From contig OZ245029.1 in NCBI GenBank assembly GCA_965223955.1, forward strand, positions 62,001 through 126,000: DNA of 64,000 bases. Direction: 5' to 3'. A model generated the notes under the pieces. It ran no database searches, was not told where the DNA came from, and saw only the letters and a program-made list of their open reading frames with translations. The translations under genes and the position numbers were made by a program. Source of the DNA: Bin75 sp965223955. Lineage in GTDB: Bacteria > Nitrospirota > Nitrospiria > Nitrospirales > UBA8639. Positions 63,332 through 64,000 of this stretch are shown here, in pieces (position 1 is the stretch's first letter; every line of letters starts with the position of its first letter).

Positions 63332-64000
63332 GCAACGTCCTCAGGTCGCGGAAACGAGTTCCCCGAACCCGCCCACTGCAGACTCAAAAAAATTTCGCGA
63401 TTCCCTTTTTTCCCCTGCACGGGGGAATCGAAAAGCCCAAGGCAATCAAATCCCAATTGTTGCGCCGTGCCTTGGATACGTTGCGCCACTTCCCGCCGGA
63501 TCCCGTCATCCCGGACCACGCCTCCTCGCCCCACCTGTTTCACACCGGCTTCGAATTGTGGCTTGACAAGGGCAACGACCGTGGCCCCGGGCGCCAGAAA
63601 TTTCACCACGCAAGGCAACACCAGGCGTAGCGAAATGAAGGAGACATCAATGACGGCCAGTTGGATGGGCTCGGGAACGGCCGCGAGGTCGAGATGCCGA
63701 ATATTACGTCGCTCGAGGACGACGACTCGCTGATCGTTTCTGAGGCTCCAATCCAATTGCCCATACCCCACGTCCACGGCATAGACCCGACGGGCTCCGT
63801 GCTGGAGGAGACAATCCGTAAACCCACCCGTGGAAGCCCCGACGTCCAGGACGATACGATCCGACACGTGGAGGGAAAAGGCGTCCAACGCTGCCGAAAG
63901 TTTTTCTCCTCCCCGGCTCACAAACGGGCTTGCCGGCCCTTCCACTTGAACGGCCGCTTGCCCTGCAACGAGTGCCGCCCGCTTTTCCACGCGCGTCCCA
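63328..64000 (-). CDS. tlyA: TlyA-family rRNA 2'-O-methyltransferase (5' part outside the window)
   Basis: The frame stays open to the window edge; upstream of the first ATG (63990) the codons continue, so the N-terminal S4 domain is mostly outside. Seen are FVSRGGEKLSAALDAF, the SAM loop LDVGASTGGFTDCLL and ALVKPQFEAG, typical of TlyA/FtsJ-like enzymes that methylate 16S/23S rRNA ribose. Overlaps the epimerase start. Confidence 0.9.
   Translation of the reverse strand, partial: GTRVEKRAALVAGQAAVQVEGPASPFVSRGGEKLSAALDAFSLHVSDRIVLDVGASTGGFTDCLLQHGARRVYAVDVGYGQLDWSLRNDQRVVVLERRNIRHLDLAAVPEPIQLAVIDVSFISLRLVLPCVVKFLAPGATVVALVKPQFEAGVKQVGRGGVVRDDGIRREVAQRIQGTAQQLGFDCLGLFDSPVQGKKGNREIFLSLQWAGSGNSFPRPEDVA

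Noticed and set aside
1..64000. CRISPR arrays, prophage, toxin-antitoxin or defence islands
   Set aside because: No regularly spaced repeats, phage structural genes or defence gene sets are seen; the window is almost entirely core genes plus one IS.

Overview
The window reads as one chromosomal segment of a Gram-negative bacterium, most likely from the Nitrospira lineage (phylum Nitrospirota). This is an inference from gene order and protein style (moderately GC-rich, rpsF-ssb-rpsR-yceD-rpmF-plsX-fab run, ylxP between infB and rbfA, a MurE of the meso-diaminopimelate type, lineage-restricted small exported proteins); no marker gene names the species. Almost every gene is on the minus strand. 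Only tsaE-mutS at the left edge, a two-gene unit near 20.3-22.0 kb, a 104-residue gene near 39.3 kb and a rhodanese gene near 62.1 kb are on the plus strand.

Layout, left to right. 1-2977: the end of tsaE, then mutS, closed by a bidirectional terminator. 3.0-4.3 kb: two small exported proteins of unknown function. 4.5-14.5 kb (read right to left): rimP-nusA-infB-ylxP-rbfA-truB-rpsO-pnp-M16 peptidase, a translation/RNA-maturation operon. 14.6-16.4 kb: a terminator, tRNA-Lys(TTT) with its own promoter, and purA with a promoter and a terminator-like hairpin in its leader. 16.4-17.5 kb: a complete IS481-type insertion sequence with 5-bp target duplication, placed exactly against the purA -35 box. 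17.6-20.2 kb: folD-metF-panB (one-carbon and pantothenate). 20.3-22.0 kb: beta-propeller protein and Cys-rich protein, divergent from folD. 22.0-31.8 kb: rpsF-ssb-rpsR-yceD-rpmF-plsX-fabH-enoyl reductase-fabD-fabG-acpP-fabF-rnc-cyclophilin, linking small ribosomal proteins to type II fatty-acid synthesis. 31.9-36.6 kb: ispE, prs, rplY, pth. 35.4-39.1 kb: pgsA, gspE, gspF. 39.6-42.7 kb: serine hydrolase, yggT, yggS, pgeF. 42.8-60.2 kb: a complete and tightly overlapped division/cell-wall (dcw) cluster rsmH-ftsL-ftsI-murE-murF-mraY-murD-ftsW-murG-murC-murB-ddl-ftsQ-ftsA-ftsZ. 60.5-64.0 kb: asnS, a cluster of palindromes, rhodanese, a sugar-nucleotide epimerase and the 5'-truncated tlyA.

The region is core housekeeping, and I found no phage, CRISPR, secondary-metabolite or defence island. 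The observations that deserve a second look are regulatory and structural: (1) three AAGTGG repeats at exact 10-bp spacing just downstream of the dcw promoter, i.e. MraZ boxes, although no mraZ lies at the head of the cluster; (2) a terminator-like hairpin with a duplicated 5' arm in the purA leader, next to a fresh IS insertion whose transposase stop codon lies inside the host -35 box; (3) a promoter that would produce a leaderless GTG-start mRNA at 20321; (4) an SSB without the usual C-terminal tip and an FtsZ with two tail motifs; (5) several small lineage-specific genes of unknown function.

Start codons were re-chosen where overlaps, ribosome binding sites or family alignment supported a start inside the longest reading frame. 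Promoters and hairpins were found by eye and not scored by any program.
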